Notes: generated by a model not told the origin, from the sequence alone. A DNA stretch of 64,000 nt from Fibrisoma limi BUZ 3 (GCF_000296815.2 NZ_CAIT01000006.1:440777-504776); one strand, 5' to 3'; positions 17,915-27,208 are shown, numbered from the stretch's first letter. Numbers and translations are program-made.

Positions 17915-19108
17915 TTATAAACGGCCCTCTGGCCGCTGTCCGGCTCTGAGCGCCGTAATCTGCTCCGTAGTAAAGGCGGGGGAAAACAGGTCGGCCGATT
18001 CGTGGTAGCACCGGAAAAGATCAGCAATGAAATGCATCCGCTCGGGTAGATTGGCCCAGTCTACGGCGCCACTCTGGTTCAGACTGTCGGGTGTCGGGTC
18101 GATGTGTTGAAGCAGGTTCCTCAGATCAGGGTTGGTTAGTGTCCGGAGTGATGCCGGGAACGTAGTGGTCAGGTCGTGCCCCAGTCGCAGGCGTATAGTA
18201 GGCGGAAAGGTCATGGTCATCAGGTGAGCCGTTACGGCCGATCGAATCTGCACCTGTACGAGACTAACCAACCGATCGAGGGCTTTGTCTAGTGCGGTCG
18301 TTTGCCCAAACAGATCGAGGAACGATAGCCGCAATCGGCTCAGCCAGCTTCCGGCCGGGAAGAGCAGTTCGCGCAGCCGACGTTTCAGCTCGTCGCCGTC
18401 AATGGTGGCTGCGTTCAAGGATTCGGCAATCTCGGGCTGGAGCCGGGTCTGTTCGTGAAAACCCACTTCCAGATTAGCCAGCAGCCGGAGTTCGCCCTGC
18501 TTTTTCGGATCGGTCTCAAACAGCGACTGATAATAATGCGTGAAGGCCTGACGCAGGTACCGCTGGCCGTGGGGTGGGTCGCCGGGTCGCAGGCTGGCGC
18601 AGAAGGTATCCAGGTGGGACTGCGTAAACTCAGTATCCGCTCCGCACGTAGCCATGAAGCGGGCAAACTCTCGCGCAATCTCCTCGAACACTTTCCTGTT
18701 ACCCCGGCTAACGGCATTGCTGGCCCGGTCGGCCGCCGTGACCAGCAACTCATACCAGACTGATTGCTGAAGTGCTGACGTATCAGGTTTTGCGCCGAGT
18801 TGCCGGGCCAGCGTGACGAGCCGCAGTAGTGCCTGGCCGATTGCCTGATCAGCACTCAATACGGCTTCAACTGTACGAATCAGATCTTCGCGCCGGATGG
18901 TCTGTCCGGCCTGCTTCGAGGCCCAGGTCGCAAACGTACACCAGTTGGCACCCGCGCCGGTTCGTTCGTGGAATACCCCCGACAGTTCTGCGTAGCATTG
19001 AGTAATCCGGAGGTTACGGATCACCGGGTCGGTCAGGGCGGCAATCCGGTCGACATCGGCTACGGTGGGTATGGGTTGAGCAGGGCTGGAGGAAGGTTTC
19101 GGTACCAT
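17915..19108 (-). CDS. Conserved protein of unknown function
   Basis: I do not recognise a named family. The protein is 397 residues, mostly alpha-helical and Leu/Ala/Arg-rich, with no signal peptide or membrane segment, so cytoplasmic. The most striking motif is [24 protein letters not shown] at about residues 50-75, which I have the impression is conserved in proteins of actinobacteria and other phyla; the Trp-Cys-Thr-Phe core and the following Arg-Glu-Asp could be functional. Other conserved-looking stretches are [34 protein letters not shown] and [16 protein letters not shown]. The ATG at 19108 is used because a terminator hairpin of the next gene lies at 19157-19195, inside the longer frame that starts at 19183. 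Confidence 0.75.
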   Translation of the reverse strand: MVPKPSSSPAQPIPTVADVDRIAALTDPVIRNLRITQCYAELSGVFHERTGAGANWCTFATWASKQAGQTIRREDLIRTVEAVLSADQAIGQALLRLVTLARQLGAKPDTSALQQSVWYELLVTAADRASNAVSRGNRKVFEEIAREFARFMATCGADTEFTQSHLDTFCASLRPGDPPHGQRYLRQAFTHYYQSLFETDPKKQGELRLLANLEVGFHEQTRLQPEIAESLNAATIDGDELKRRLRELLFPAGSWLSRLRLSFLDLFGQTTALDKALDRLVSLVQVQIRSAVTAHLMTMTFPPTIRLRLGHDLTTTFPASLRTLTNPDLRNLLQHIDPTPDSLNQSGAVDWANLPERMHFIADLFRCYHESADLFSPAFTTEQITALRAGQRPEGRL

Positions 19109-19156
19109 CTGGGGGCAGTGCGTTATAGACAAGCCCCTGGTTTGTTCCAGACAAAG

Positions 19157-19195
19157 CCGGGGCCGCCTGGTAGCAAGGTACACAGGCGGCCCCGG
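19157..19195 (-). terminator. GC-rich hairpin after the nuclease gene
   Basis: CCGGGGCCGCCTG pairs exactly with CAGGCGGCCCCGG around a 13-base loop. It lies 43 bases past the stop of the S1/P1 nuclease gene. Confidence 0.8.
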
Positions 19196-19237
19196 AAAGT
19201 GGATTGCCGATTTAGTATGTGGCGAATTGGCGGTCGT

Positions 19238-20236
19238 TCACCGCTTTTTCACGTCCGTCAGCAGTTCAACCGCCAACCGATGACCGGCCCAGGCCGCCTG
19301 CTGTTCGGCAATGGGTTTTACTGTATCAACGTAGCCTTCTGGTAGAACGACTCCCTCGTTGCCGGTACCTCCCTTGAGCTGCCCCTGCTGATACGCTATG
19401 GTACGGGCCAGTGCAAAGCTCTCTTTCGACCAGTCGGTAATGGCTGGCTTGCGGGGGCGTGGTAACTCACGGCGGGTATGCGTCTGACTCAGCGAAATGG
19501 CCAGTTGATCAGCGGCTCTGAACGCGTCCTTCCCCAGCAGCATACCGTCCCAGAAGGAGTGCAGGTTAAGGGTTGGGTTGCTCATGGCCATTTTAATCTT
19601 GAACAGATTGCCACCCTTGTCGCCCTCCGGAAACTGCGGACTGATCAGGGCCGCCGTGTGGAGGGGCATGTGCACATCGCCGGCCAGATGAAACAGCCAG
19701 CAGAGCGCAAAGGCTTTCGTACTGTCGGGGGCGTCGCTGGTCAGGATTTTCCGGTTCTGCTCAAACGCCTGGAGAATGTTCTCGCTGGTAGCCAGCGTTG
19801 AATCCGTACGGGCTATCCCCAGGCCGGGGTTGTAGACATAATTGATGAAGTGCCAGCTCGCGTGATCGTTGGGGTTGTTCTGACCGCGGATGTCGTCGGG
19901 CCAGCGGGCAGCCAGCATAAACAGATAGCGGTTCTTTTCGTCGTCGGTTAGCGATGAATCCCGGAGCATAGTCGCCCAGCGGGTTTTTACGTCGGGGTGC
20001 TGCCGCAGAATCTCCACGACGCGGGCGAGCTTCCGGGGCGATTTGGCCTGCAGGTCGCGGTAGGCGATTGCCCCGATGGCCATGTGGGTTGGTTTGTTCC
20101 AGCCGTAGGCCGGACCAGTCATGCTGAACACGAGCAGCCAGAGGCAGACCCGTTTCAGTAATGACGTACACCGGTCAGACGTACCGTCAGACCAGCCGCC
20201 CAGGTACAAGTACCAAAAAGAAAAGTGCATTAACAA
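19238..20236 (-). CDS. S1/P1-family nuclease, exported
   Basis: A zinc-dependent nuclease of the S1/P1 family, which cleaves single-stranded nucleic acids outside the cytoplasm. The mature protein would begin at YGWNKPTHMAIGAIAY, where the N-terminal Trp and the following His are zinc ligands in this family. Further ligands appear in DHASWHF, LAGDVHMPLHTA and LHSFWDGMLL, and the DKGGNLFKI loop is characteristic. The hydrophobic segment CLWLLVFSMTGPAYG is the signal peptide. About 30 residues precede it if the ATG at 20236 is used (20230 is the next ATG), which is long for a signal, so the true start is unsure. It likely serves phosphate or nucleotide scavenging. Confidence 0.9.
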   Translation of the reverse strand: MLMHFSFWYLYLGGWSDGTSDRCTSLLKRVCLWLLVFSMTGPAYGWNKPTHMAIGAIAYRDLQAKSPRKLARVVEILRQHPDVKTRWATMLRDSSLTDDEKNRYLFMLAARWPDDIRGQNNPNDHASWHFINYVYNPGLGIARTDSTLATSENILQAFEQNRKILTSDAPDSTKAFALCWLFHLAGDVHMPLHTAALISPQFPEGDKGGNLFKIKMAMSNPTLNLHSFWDGMLLGKDAFRAADQLAISLSQTHTRRELPRPRKPAITDWSKESFALARTIAYQQGQLKGGTGNEGVVLPEGYVDTVKPIAEQQAAWAGHRLAVELLTDVKKR

Positions 20237-20256
20237 AATACGGTTAGTAAGTACCG

Positions 20257-20264
20257 CAAAGATA
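20257..20264 (-). promoter_or_regulatory. Bacteroidota -7 element (TATCTTTG)
   Basis: On the minus strand TATCTTTG fits TAnnTTTG and lies 20 bases before the ATG at 20236 of the nuclease gene. The upstream -33 region overlaps the terminator hairpin of the preceding gene. Confidence 0.5.
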
Positions 20265-20267
20265 CGG

Positions 20268-20306
20268 CGACGGGCCGGGAAAACCGTTTGGTATCCCGGC
20301 CCGTCG
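20268..20306 (-). terminator. Hairpin after the 20326-20982 gene
   Basis: CGACGGGCCGGGA pairs exactly with TCCCGGCCCGTCG around a 13-base loop, 20 bases past the stop at 20326. Confidence 0.8.
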
Positions 20307-20325
20307 GGCTGTTCATGCGTGTTGA

Positions 20326-20982
20326 TTACTGTTGCAGGCAGAGGTGATTATAGGCATCGACCATCTCGCCGAAGCGATTCCACATTCGGGGCATAGCGGA
20401 TGGGTATTGCCGGATGAAAGCGGGACAGTCGCCAAAGAATTTCTCGTGGATGGTCTCTACGTCGCCCCGTTTGGCAATGAGCGACTCCTGGTTGTCTTTG
20501 ACAATGACGTAGCTGAGGTCCTGCGGATTGGTGCCCAGGGTGAAATTACCGAAGCTGTATTCAACGGTTCGTTTCCAGCCCGATACGTCGAAATACAGGG
20601 CAACGCGGCCACCGGGTGGGGTCAGGCGTTCCAGCAGCATCAGCTTACCATTGCGCCGGGGATTGGGTACGCGTTCAAAAACGATCATGTCGCGGCTGCG
20701 GGGAATGCTGCCAGTCGAATACGCAAAATCAGGAATTCGCTGAGCCAGTACGCGCAGGGTTTCGCCTTTGACTTTCACCTTCTTACCGTCGGTCGTTTCG
20801 ACAACGATGCCCGCTGGTGAGTCATTGACGGTGGAGCCAACCCGGACGCGACCACGAATGGTATCGTTTTCGGTGGTGACTACGTAGCCATCGGCCCACA
20901 TGGAGATAGCACCCAACGGCTGGTATTGCGCCACGCAGGTCAAGCTGCTGAGTAGTGCCAGGCAGAAAAGAAAAACTCTCAT
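20326..20982 (-). CDS. Exported protein of unknown function
   Basis: A 218-residue protein with a clear signal peptide (MRVFLFCLALLSSLTCVAQ). The mature part opens with a strand pair GYVVTTENDTIRGRVRVGS, a motif I associate with a common family of small periplasmic Bacteroidota proteins (a DTIxGxI-type beta module), and ends in a helical tail rich in Phe, Tyr and Cys (FFGDCPAFIRQYPSAMPRMWNRFGEMVDAYNHLCLQQ). The two late cysteines may form a disulfide. It has no recognisable catalytic motif. It is a single gene with its own terminator at 20268-20306. Confidence 0.8.
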   Translation of the reverse strand: MRVFLFCLALLSSLTCVAQYQPLGAISMWADGYVVTTENDTIRGRVRVGSTVNDSPAGIVVETTDGKKVKVKGETLRVLAQRIPDFAYSTGSIPRSRDMIVFERVPNPRRNGKLMLLERLTPPGGRVALYFDVSGWKRTVEYSFGNFTLGTNPQDLSYVIVKDNQESLIAKRGDVETIHEKFFGDCPAFIRQYPSAMPRMWNRFGEMVDAYNHLCLQQ

Positions 20983-21474
20983 AAAAAAAGAGGTATGGTT
21001 AACAGCCGTAAAGGTATTGGCTTGCGGATGGGTCGTAAATCGCTTTTTGTCTGAACTGCCGAAGGAGCCGGATGAATTGTCGAAAATTCAGGCCAGGGGA
21101 ATGGCTGATTTACGGTCACTCAGAAAGGTCATTCTGAAAGCGGACGAACAAGTTGTCAACAGAAGCTTCGATGAGTAAACACATCCAGAGTTGGCTGGAG
21201 GAAATTAAGCCTGCCAGATAAGGCCGTAGCCCTGTCCTTGGAACCAGGTGGTGGCTGGCGTGATCACAAGCGCCCTAGGTGCTGCCTGGTATCATATCTC
21301 ACTACAGCGCTATATCAGGGAGCAATGGTTGGCTCATCAATGGACGGGTCACCCATACGTAGCTTATTACACCTGCAATCGGTTCCAGCAATTTTGCGAA
21401 AGTGAGAACGCTTTTACAGTAAAATCGGGCAATACGCCCTTTTATGCTGTATACAACCGACTCAACCCTTCCTG
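20983..21474. other. Intergenic region, no convincing gene
   Basis: About 490 bases between divergent genes. A 75-codon plus-strand frame at 21248-21475 overlaps the receptor start by one base but has no signal, motif or family resemblance, and I do not call it. The receptor promoter must lie here. Confidence 0.4.
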
Positions 21475-23934
21475 ATGAGCTTACCCTTTACCTTTCCATC
21501 GAAGCTGTTCGGCCAGCTCGTTGTTCGATTTGTTACCTACTCCATTGCAGTATTGCTGACCGGCACAACTCTGTTCGGTCAGGACAGCGGTAAACTGAAG
21601 CTACGCGGCAAAGTGCTCGATGCCCAGGCCAACACCCCGCTGGCGTTTGCCAACGTCCGGCTGTTCCGGCAGGTCGACAGTTCCTTCGTGACCGGAGCGA
21701 TCACCAACGAAACCGGCGAATTTGCGCTGGATGCCGCAGTCGGTAATTACTACGCGCTTCTTGAATTCATTGGCTATAAAGCCCAGAAAACCGCAGCCAT
21801 TCGCCTGACCCGCGAAAGCGCGACGGATCTGGGTACGTTCAAACTCCTGCCCACGGCCAGTACGTTGAGCGAGGTGGTGGTGCAGGGCGAAAAAAGCACG
21901 ATGGAACTGGCCCTCGACAAGAGGGTGTTCAACGTCGGCAAGGACCTGGCGAACCGGGGCGGCACGGCGGTCGATATTTTGCAGAACGTACCGTCGGTGG
22001 CCGTCGACGTAGAAGGCAACGTCAGCCTGCGCGGCAGCAACAGTGTTCGTATCCTGATCGACGGAAAACCATCGGGACTGGTCAGCCTGAAAGGGTCGAG
22101 TGGCCTGCAGCAGTTGCAGGGCAGCGCCATCGAACGCGTGGAGATTATCACCAATCCATCCGCCCGCTACGAAGCCGAAGGCATGGGGGGCATCATCAAC
22201 ATTGTTCTGAAGAAAGAACGGAAGGAAGGTTTCAACGGCTCGTTCGATCTGATTGCGGGAAATCCGGCCAACTACGGCGCGGCTGCCAACGTCAACTACC
22301 GGCGCAAGAACCTCAATTTCTTTGTCAATTACAGCGTTTCGTACCGCAATACCCCCGGCCGGAGCAACCAGTTCCAGCGTCTGAACCGCAACGATTCGAC
22401 GTTTTTCACCCAACAAACCTGGACGAATCGCCTGAACGGTATGTACAACAACGCGCGGGCGGGCATCGATTATTACTTCAATCCGAAGAACGTCCTGACG
22501 GGCGCGTACACGTACCGCATCAGCAAAGGCAAACGCTACTCCGACATTCAGTATCTGGATTACGCGTCGAGCTTAAGTAACCTGCTCAGCATTACAAACC
22601 GGCAGCAGGACGAAACCGAAACCGAACCCAATTCGGAATACGCGATAAGCTACAAACGGACCTTTGCCCGCGAAGGCCACGAACTCACCGCCGACGTCCG
22701 CTACCTCGACAACTGGGAAAGCTCCGATCAGTTCTTTACGCAACAGACGCTACGGCCCGACCGGACTACATCGGGTATCCCGAACGTACTACAACGGTCG
22801 CTGAACGATGAGACCGAGAAGCAGTTTCTGGTGCAGATCGACTACATCCGGCCGTTCAAGAAAGACGGTAAGTTTGAAGCGGGTCTCCGTAGCAGCACCC
22901 GCGACATGACCAACGACTACACCGTAACGGAGCAGATTGCGGATGGTTCGTGGCGACCGTTGCCGGGCCTGACCAATAATTTTCTGTATGAGGAGCGGAT
23001 TCATGCGCTGTACGGCATCGTGGGCAACAAAAGCCGTAAGTTCTCGTATCAGGCTGGACTGCGGGCCGAGTGGACAGGCGTAACTACGACGCTCCGCCAA
23101 ACGAACGACGTGAATCCGCGGCAGTACGCCAACCTGTTCCCGAGCGTGCACCTGACGTATGACCTGCCCCGGCAGCACGCGTTGCAGGTGAGCTTCAGCC
23201 GCCGGGTGCGACGGCCGCAGTACAACGACCTGAGCCCATTCATGACCTTCAGCGACAGCCGGAACTTCTTCAGCGGAAACCCCGATCTGAATCCCGAGTT
23301 CACGAACTCTTTTGATCTGGGGCACATCAAATACATTGGCAACGGGTCGATAACTTCGTCGTTGTACTACCGGCACACGAACGGTAAGATTATCCGTATC
23401 CGGCGGGTCGATGACCAGGGGAATGCGAACACCCGTCCCGAAAACCTGGCGACGGAGGATTCATACGGAGCCGAATTTACCGGTTCGTTTGCGCTATTCC
23501 CGTGGTGGAAACTCGACGGGAGCATGAACTTCTTCCGGGCCATCATCAACGGGGATAACCTCGATGCCAACTTCCAGAGCGATACGTATAGCTGGTTTAC
23601 GCGCGCTACGTCGCGGTTCACTTTCTGGAAGAATCTGGACTTGCAGATGCGGGGCAACTACGAAGCGCCCCAGCAAACCCCGCAGGGTCGTCGGCAGGCC
23701 ATCGCAACGCTGGATCTGTCCATGAGCCGCGACATCCTCCACGGCAACGGAACGCTGACCCTGAACGTACTGGACGTATTTAACTCGCGCCGGTTCCGCA
23801 CCATTACGGTTGGCGATAATTTCTACACGGAAAACAACTCGCAGGGGCGGTTGCGGCAAGTCAATCTGACGTTCAACTACCGGTTGCGGCAGGCCAAGAA
23901 AAAAGCCAAAGAACCAACCGAAGGGGAGTTTTGA
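21475..23934 (+). CDS. TonB-dependent receptor, outer-membrane beta-barrel family
   Basis: An 819-residue outer-membrane receptor. After a signal region comes a CarboxypepD_reg-like domain (LRGKVLDAQANTPLAFANVRLF to about residue 120), a plug domain with RGGTAVDILQNVPSVAVDVEGNVSLRGSNSVRILIDGKP, and a C-terminal barrel of the OMP_b-brl_3 type containing the SFSRRVRRPQYNDLSPF motif and ending in FNYRLRQ. The signal region begins about 18 residues in (LVVRFVTYSIAVLLTGTTLFGQ), so the true start may be later than 21475. No SusD-like lipoprotein gene is adjacent, consistent with this receptor class, which often handles peptides, metals or other ligands instead of glycans. Ligand unknown. Confidence 0.95.
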   Translation: MSLPFTFPSKLFGQLVVRFVTYSIAVLLTGTTLFGQDSGKLKLRGKVLDAQANTPLAFANVRLFRQVDSSFVTGAITNETGEFALDAAVGNYYALLEFIGYKAQKTAAIRLTRESATDLGTFKLLPTASTLSEVVVQGEKSTMELALDKRVFNVGKDLANRGGTAVDILQNVPSVAVDVEGNVSLRGSNSVRILIDGKPSGLVSLKGSSGLQQLQGSAIERVEIITNPSARYEAEGMGGIINIVLKKERKEGFNGSFDLIAGNPANYGAAANVNYRRKNLNFFVNYSVSYRNTPGRSNQFQRLNRNDSTFFTQQTWTNRLNGMYNNARAGIDYYFNPKNVLTGAYTYRISKGKRYSDIQYLDYASSLSNLLSITNRQQDETETEPNSEYAISYKRTFAREGHELTADVRYLDNWESSDQFFTQQTLRPDRTTSGIPNVLQRSLNDETEKQFLVQIDYIRPFKKDGKFEAGLRSSTRDMTNDYTVTEQIADGSWRPLPGLTNNFLYEERIHALYGIVGNKSRKFSYQAGLRAEWTGVTTTLRQTNDVNPRQYANLFPSVHLTYDLPRQHALQVSFSRRVRRPQYNDLSPFMTFSDSRNFFSGNPDLNPEFTNSFDLGHIKYIGNGSITSSLYYRHTNGKIIRIRRVDDQGNANTRPENLATEDSYGAEFTGSFALFPWWKLDGSMNFFRAIINGDNLDANFQSDTYSWFTRATSRFTFWKNLDLQMRGNYEAPQQTPQGRRQAIATLDLSMSRDILHGNGTLTLNVLDVFNSRRFRTITVGDNFYTENNSQGRLRQVNLTFNYRLRQAKKKAKEPTEGEF

Positions 23935-24086
23935 TTAGGCTACGTATACCAGAAAAGTACCATTGAACTGGTGGTCATGAGGTTGTGCTTTTGCTGCTGG
24001 TGTATTACAAATTACTTTATGTAATGTGGTTCAAGCCTTAATTAACGGGTTCGAATCCACATGCATGTAATGGGAAATTGACGATT

Positions 24087-24458
24087 CTAATAGTTACCCT
24101 CTAACAGTAGCTTAACTTGCTTAGCACCATCAGAAAAAACGTTGTAATTGATACCACGCTGAGCGAGCGTCCTACCTGAGCAGTCAAAAATGTAGTTCAT
24201 TGGTGAGCTTACAAATCCATTTACAAAAGCTAGGAAAGACTCATTTTTATACGTGTATACAACCACTCTTAAAGACCCGCTTTTGGGCTGTTGAAAGAAA
24301 GTTAGTTGATCTTTCTGCCAAGAGACGCTTGTTAGTGATTTATCCGAAAAACATGATGTGCTGTCTACTTCTGGATTTACATCGTCTTTGGTTCCACACA
24401 TCTGAGCTGTTGATAGGAAGCCAACCAAAATAGCGATTGATAGTGTATACTTTTTCAT
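24087..24458 (-). CDS. Small exported protein of unknown function
   Basis: A 123-residue protein with a signal peptide (MKKYTLSIAILVGFLSTAQ). A Cys follows soon after (QMCGTKDD), but the lipobox is not canonical, so lipidation is uncertain. The mature part has the strand-like SVSWQKDQLTFFQQPKSGSLRVVVYTYKNESFLAFVNG and two further cysteines that may pair, ending in QRGINYNVFSDGAKQVKLLLEGNY. I do not recognise the family; the sequence has the look of small periplasmic Bacteroidota proteins. The region is AT-richer than its flanks. The ATG at 24458 is preferred over 24503 because it begins the signal peptide. Confidence 0.7.
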   Translation of the reverse strand: MKKYTLSIAILVGFLSTAQMCGTKDDVNPEVDSTSCFSDKSLTSVSWQKDQLTFFQQPKSGSLRVVVYTYKNESFLAFVNGFVSSPMNYIFDCSGRTLAQRGINYNVFSDGAKQVKLLLEGNY

Positions 24459-24503
24459 CTGACTAAGAAAGCAAAAGGGTAGTATCAAGTAGATTCCGTT
24501 CAA

Positions 24504-24840
24504 GCTAAAAAGATTGGAAAGGAATTTTCGTTTGTATTATTTTGACTTCACATGACAGATTTTGCTTTCAATTTATACAGCGATCTTCCTTTCAACAACT
24601 TGTACTTTTCCCTGTTATCAACATTACTGACCTGCCATATTACGCTAACCCTCTGCATTTGGTGAGCTTGTTCAGGTTCAAGACAAGCATAACTCCACTG
24701 TAGACGTAAAAGATTGAAGCTATCAATGGCTTGTTGAGCTGCCTCCAGAACAGTCTCATACTTACCAACTCACATATCCTTGGCTTTGGCGGCTCGGCTT
24801 GCTTATGTTAAGAGAATCAACCAATACACTGGTGTGTTTT
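24504..24840 (-). pseudogene. AT-rich region with a possible gene remnant at 24548-24769
   Basis: On the minus strand, a 73-codon stretch without stops runs from 24769 to the TGA at 24548-24550. It reads like real protein (YETVLEAAQQAIDSFNLLRL, EPEQAHQMQRVSVIWQV, and a basic tail ending in LKAKSVM), but it is preceded by an in-frame stop and has no start codon in its first half. It is most simply the 3' remnant of a lost gene. I do not recognise the parent. The rest of the interval shows nothing. Confidence 0.25.
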
Positions 24841-25023
24841 TCAGTCTTGCTTATACCTTAAATCATTTACTTGCTTGTCTAATCGTCTCTGCCGACGATG
24901 AGAAATAACAGCCGACAGAAAGAAAAAATCAGCAGACAAAGCAAATATGTAATTACCAGTCAAAGCTATTATAATCACACATACGAGGCCCAAACCAAGA
25001 AATCCTAAATAGTTAATTTTCAT
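24841..25023 (-). CDS. Small membrane protein, unknown
   Basis: A 60-residue protein (from the ATG at 25023) with one long or two short hydrophobic segments (YLGFLGLGLVCVIIIALTG, YIFALSADFFFLSAVISH) followed by a basic tail RRQRRLDKQVNDLRYKQD, giving an inner-membrane protein with a cytoplasmic C terminus. No family is recognised. Size and composition are compatible with a real small gene in this AT-rich patch, but conservation is untested. Confidence 0.5.
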   Translation of the reverse strand: MKINYLGFLGLGLVCVIIIALTGNYIFALSADFFFLSAVISHRRQRRLDKQVNDLRYKQD

Positions 25024-25270
25024 GATTGACAACGATATAGAAGTTGTATAAGTGGCTATACTGATAAGCTAAGACAAAAGGTAGGGAAAATATGTGCAGA
25101 TAACTGTAATTTATGATAATAGGCGGCTGCAAGAGCTATGTAAATTTAGGCGAGGCTTACAAAATAAAACGACCATAGCAAAGCACAAAACTTGGCTATG
25201 CGGTCGCTCCCCAGCAAACATGAACCTGGGTTATCGTTCGTGAGGAAATATGAAGACGGTGTAAACCAAT
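25024..25270. other. Intergenic region, nothing recognised
   Basis: The interval is AT-rich with no coding frame of note. Confidence 0.4.
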
Positions 25271-25429
25271 TCAGGGCTTCGTGCCCAGGTTGGTTTCATC
25301 GTCCAGATCCGCGCCCGATTCCATAGCCGCAGCTTCGTTGTCGTTGGTTGCCCGGTCGAAGTCGATCGAATCGTAGTCAGTCTGGCCCAGCGTGGGTTCC
25401 TGCGGGTCTTGTGATTCCTGATTTTCCAT
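25271..25429 (-). CDS. Small acidic protein (52 residues)
   Basis: A short frame starting MENQESQDPQEPTLGQTDYD and ending DDETNLGTKP is very rich in Asp, Glu and Asn and has no hydrophobic segment, so it should be soluble and disordered. It shows GC-rich third positions typical of the core genome, unlike the AT-rich genes around it, which argues for a conserved gene. The repeated N-E-A and D-D-E patches suggest nothing catalytic. Function is unknown. Confidence 0.6.
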   Translation of the reverse strand: MENQESQDPQEPTLGQTDYDSIDFDRATNDNEAAAMESGADLDDETNLGTKP

Positions 25430-25570
25430 ATCGTTGACAGTGTTTCGTTCTAATCACGTACTGGCATAACTTGCCGGCAACCGGAAAGTTTCCCCAACTG
25501 CCATTATCCTTATGCAACGTGTTTCAGGCAAATGTATCAGTGGGATAGAAAAGAAAAACTATCAAAAACT

Positions 25571-26158
25571 TTATACAGGAATTAGTGCCTGGTAGCTACC
25601 GTCATCATTAAAAATGATAATCAAACTGCCCCCGTTACCGGCTGAGATTCGACGAGGGCCATTAGTCATTTTACGGTTCGTGAAGGGCATAACCACATCT
25701 GTCCATCGGCTTCTTTTCGGAGGACGAATGTAAACGCGGTCACCAGTAATTTGCTCCAGGCATTGATTCAAAGCCTCCCGATTACCAGTTGATGCTTTTT
25801 GTATGCCGTTTGAATTCGCATCAAAAACCAGGATGATATCACCCTGAAACGTAGCAAACCGTTCGGGAGGGTTGTCTTTGTAGCCGTCATCAATGCTAGG
25901 TAGTAGAAGCCAGCATTGTTTCCCTGCTTCGTTTTTGTACTCTCTAAGCAGGACAATTCCTTTGTCATTCGTCCAGTATTTATTTCGTAGGCAGGAACTA
26001 ATGAATTCAGTTAAAATCTGCCGCTTAGTTTCGGAATTGTCTATTTTGACTTGTTTCACCTCGTTACATGGGGGCGGATTTCCTGATTGAGCATTAGCGC
26101 GAGGATAGAAGACCCCAACATGCAAGAGTATGAAACAGCAGGTTATAACGCACTTCAT
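25571..26158 (-). CDS. Exported protein of unknown function
   Basis: A 195-residue protein counted from the ATG at 26158 (MKCVITCCFILLHVGVF); the ATG at 26164 adds two residues. A signal peptide ends near PRANAQS. The mature chain has Cys residues spread through it (PPCNEV, SSCLRNK, KQCWLLL, LNQCLEQ), so two disulfides are possible. It has aromatic beta-type strands (GDIILVFDANSNG, SLIIIFNDDGSYQALIPV) and no enzymatic motif that I can identify. It is AT-rich relative to the core genome and stands alone. Confidence 0.7.
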   Translation of the reverse strand: MKCVITCCFILLHVGVFYPRANAQSGNPPPCNEVKQVKIDNSETKRQILTEFISSCLRNKYWTNDKGIVLLREYKNEAGKQCWLLLPSIDDGYKDNPPERFATFQGDIILVFDANSNGIQKASTGNREALNQCLEQITGDRVYIRPPKRSRWTDVVMPFTNRKMTNGPRRISAGNGGSLIIIFNDDGSYQALIPV

Positions 26159-26219
26159 AGTCAAATCAAGTTGTTTGGGTGGCAGTTGCAGAAGCCCGGA
26201 CTAATCTACAAAATTAAGC

Positions 26220-27125
26220 TCATGTTGTAGCGGGCTTTGCGCCCACAAACTGAAGCAGATCGCGGTAAATAACGTTGTTTTGCCAGAACAACTGCGTCAC
26301 CATCGGGATGTGTTTCTTGCCCGGCAGGACCTTGAATTGGTATCGGATGCCTAATTCCTGCAACCGCTTCTCAAACTTTCGGGTGCTGCTGGCGATGCTT
26401 GGGTACGTCCGTTCGCCCGCATACATCAGGATGGGGGGTGAATCAGCCGTGAGGTGGTACAGGGCCGACACCTGCCGCCAAATGGCCGGGTCTTTCCCGA
26501 ACGGTATGAGGTATCGCTCGTCGTTGGGGTACTCCATTTTGGTCAGGTAATCAAACATATCCAGCCCGGCCGGATCGTCGAGAATGGCTCCTTTGATGGG
26601 GTTCCGGTCTGCGCCAAGTTGTGCAAACACACTGTCCTTCACCGTCAGCAGAGCCGCCAGGCCACCGCCCGCCGAATGGCCCATGACGTAGATGCGGGTG
26701 GGATCGCCCCCGTAGTCGGCAATGTGCTGCCGGGTCCACAGCACGGCGCGGGCGCAATCGTCGACCATGGCCGGAACCTCCACGTTCGGCGCGAGCCGGT
26801 AGTTGATAATCACGGCCACGACGCCCTGTTTGGCCAGCCGCCGACCGATGAAGGTGTACAGGTTCTTCCGGCCACTGTTCCAGCTACCGCCGTGGATAAA
26901 GATAACAACCGGGTAGGGCGTACTGGCTTGTTTACGCGGGCTGTAGACATCCAGTATGTGCCGTTGCGGATCGAAGCCGGGCAACGTACTGACTACGTAG
27001 GGTATGTCTTTGATACGGCGGCTGGGCCGGGCAATGGCGAACTCGTTAGCGAATAAGAGCATCGTCGTGACAAGGAGCAGGGCAGCAGGCACCTGCCAGA
27101 GTAATTTATGAAGGCGCATTGGCAA
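26220..27125 (-). CDS. Exported alpha/beta hydrolase (carboxylesterase, HSL-like)
   Basis: A 301-residue esterase. A hydrophobic leader (WQVPAALLLVTTMLLFANEFAIA) serves as signal peptide or anchor. The oxyanion-hole motif is FIHGGSWNSGRKN, the nucleophile is GHSAGGG with Ser151, and the acid and His lie in the later MYAGERTYPSIASS and GKKHIPMV segments. The HGGSW type with a GHSAGG elbow fits the carboxylesterase/BD-FAE-like group that deacylates sugars or small esters outside the cytoplasm. Starts at 27125 and 27119 are both possible. The gene diverges from the sigma-factor operon. Confidence 0.92.
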   Translation of the reverse strand: MPMRLHKLLWQVPAALLLVTTMLLFANEFAIARPSRRIKDIPYVVSTLPGFDPQRHILDVYSPRKQASTPYPVVIFIHGGSWNSGRKNLYTFIGRRLAKQGVVAVIINYRLAPNVEVPAMVDDCARAVLWTRQHIADYGGDPTRIYVMGHSAGGGLAALLTVKDSVFAQLGADRNPIKGAILDDPAGLDMFDYLTKMEYPNDERYLIPFGKDPAIWRQVSALYHLTADSPPILMYAGERTYPSIASSTRKFEKRLQELGIRYQFKVLPGKKHIPMVTQLFWQNNVIYRDLLQFVGAKPATT

Positions 27126-27208
27126 AATAGGTATAACGAACAGACAAAGTTTAGGTTCGCCGTCGTCATACCTACGTCAACGGGGGGCATTAGGTTTATC
27201 TGTAGTGC

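Noticed and set aside
21248-21475. 75-codon plus-strand frame before the TonB receptor
   Set aside because: No signal peptide, motif or recognisable similarity; it overlaps the receptor start by one base and may be chance.
24041-24065. Possible tRNA gene (T-loop-like GGGTTCGAATCC)
   Set aside because: No acceptor stem, D arm or anticodon arm can be paired around it, and the T stem itself pairs only two base pairs. Kept only as a possible attachment remnant in the findings.
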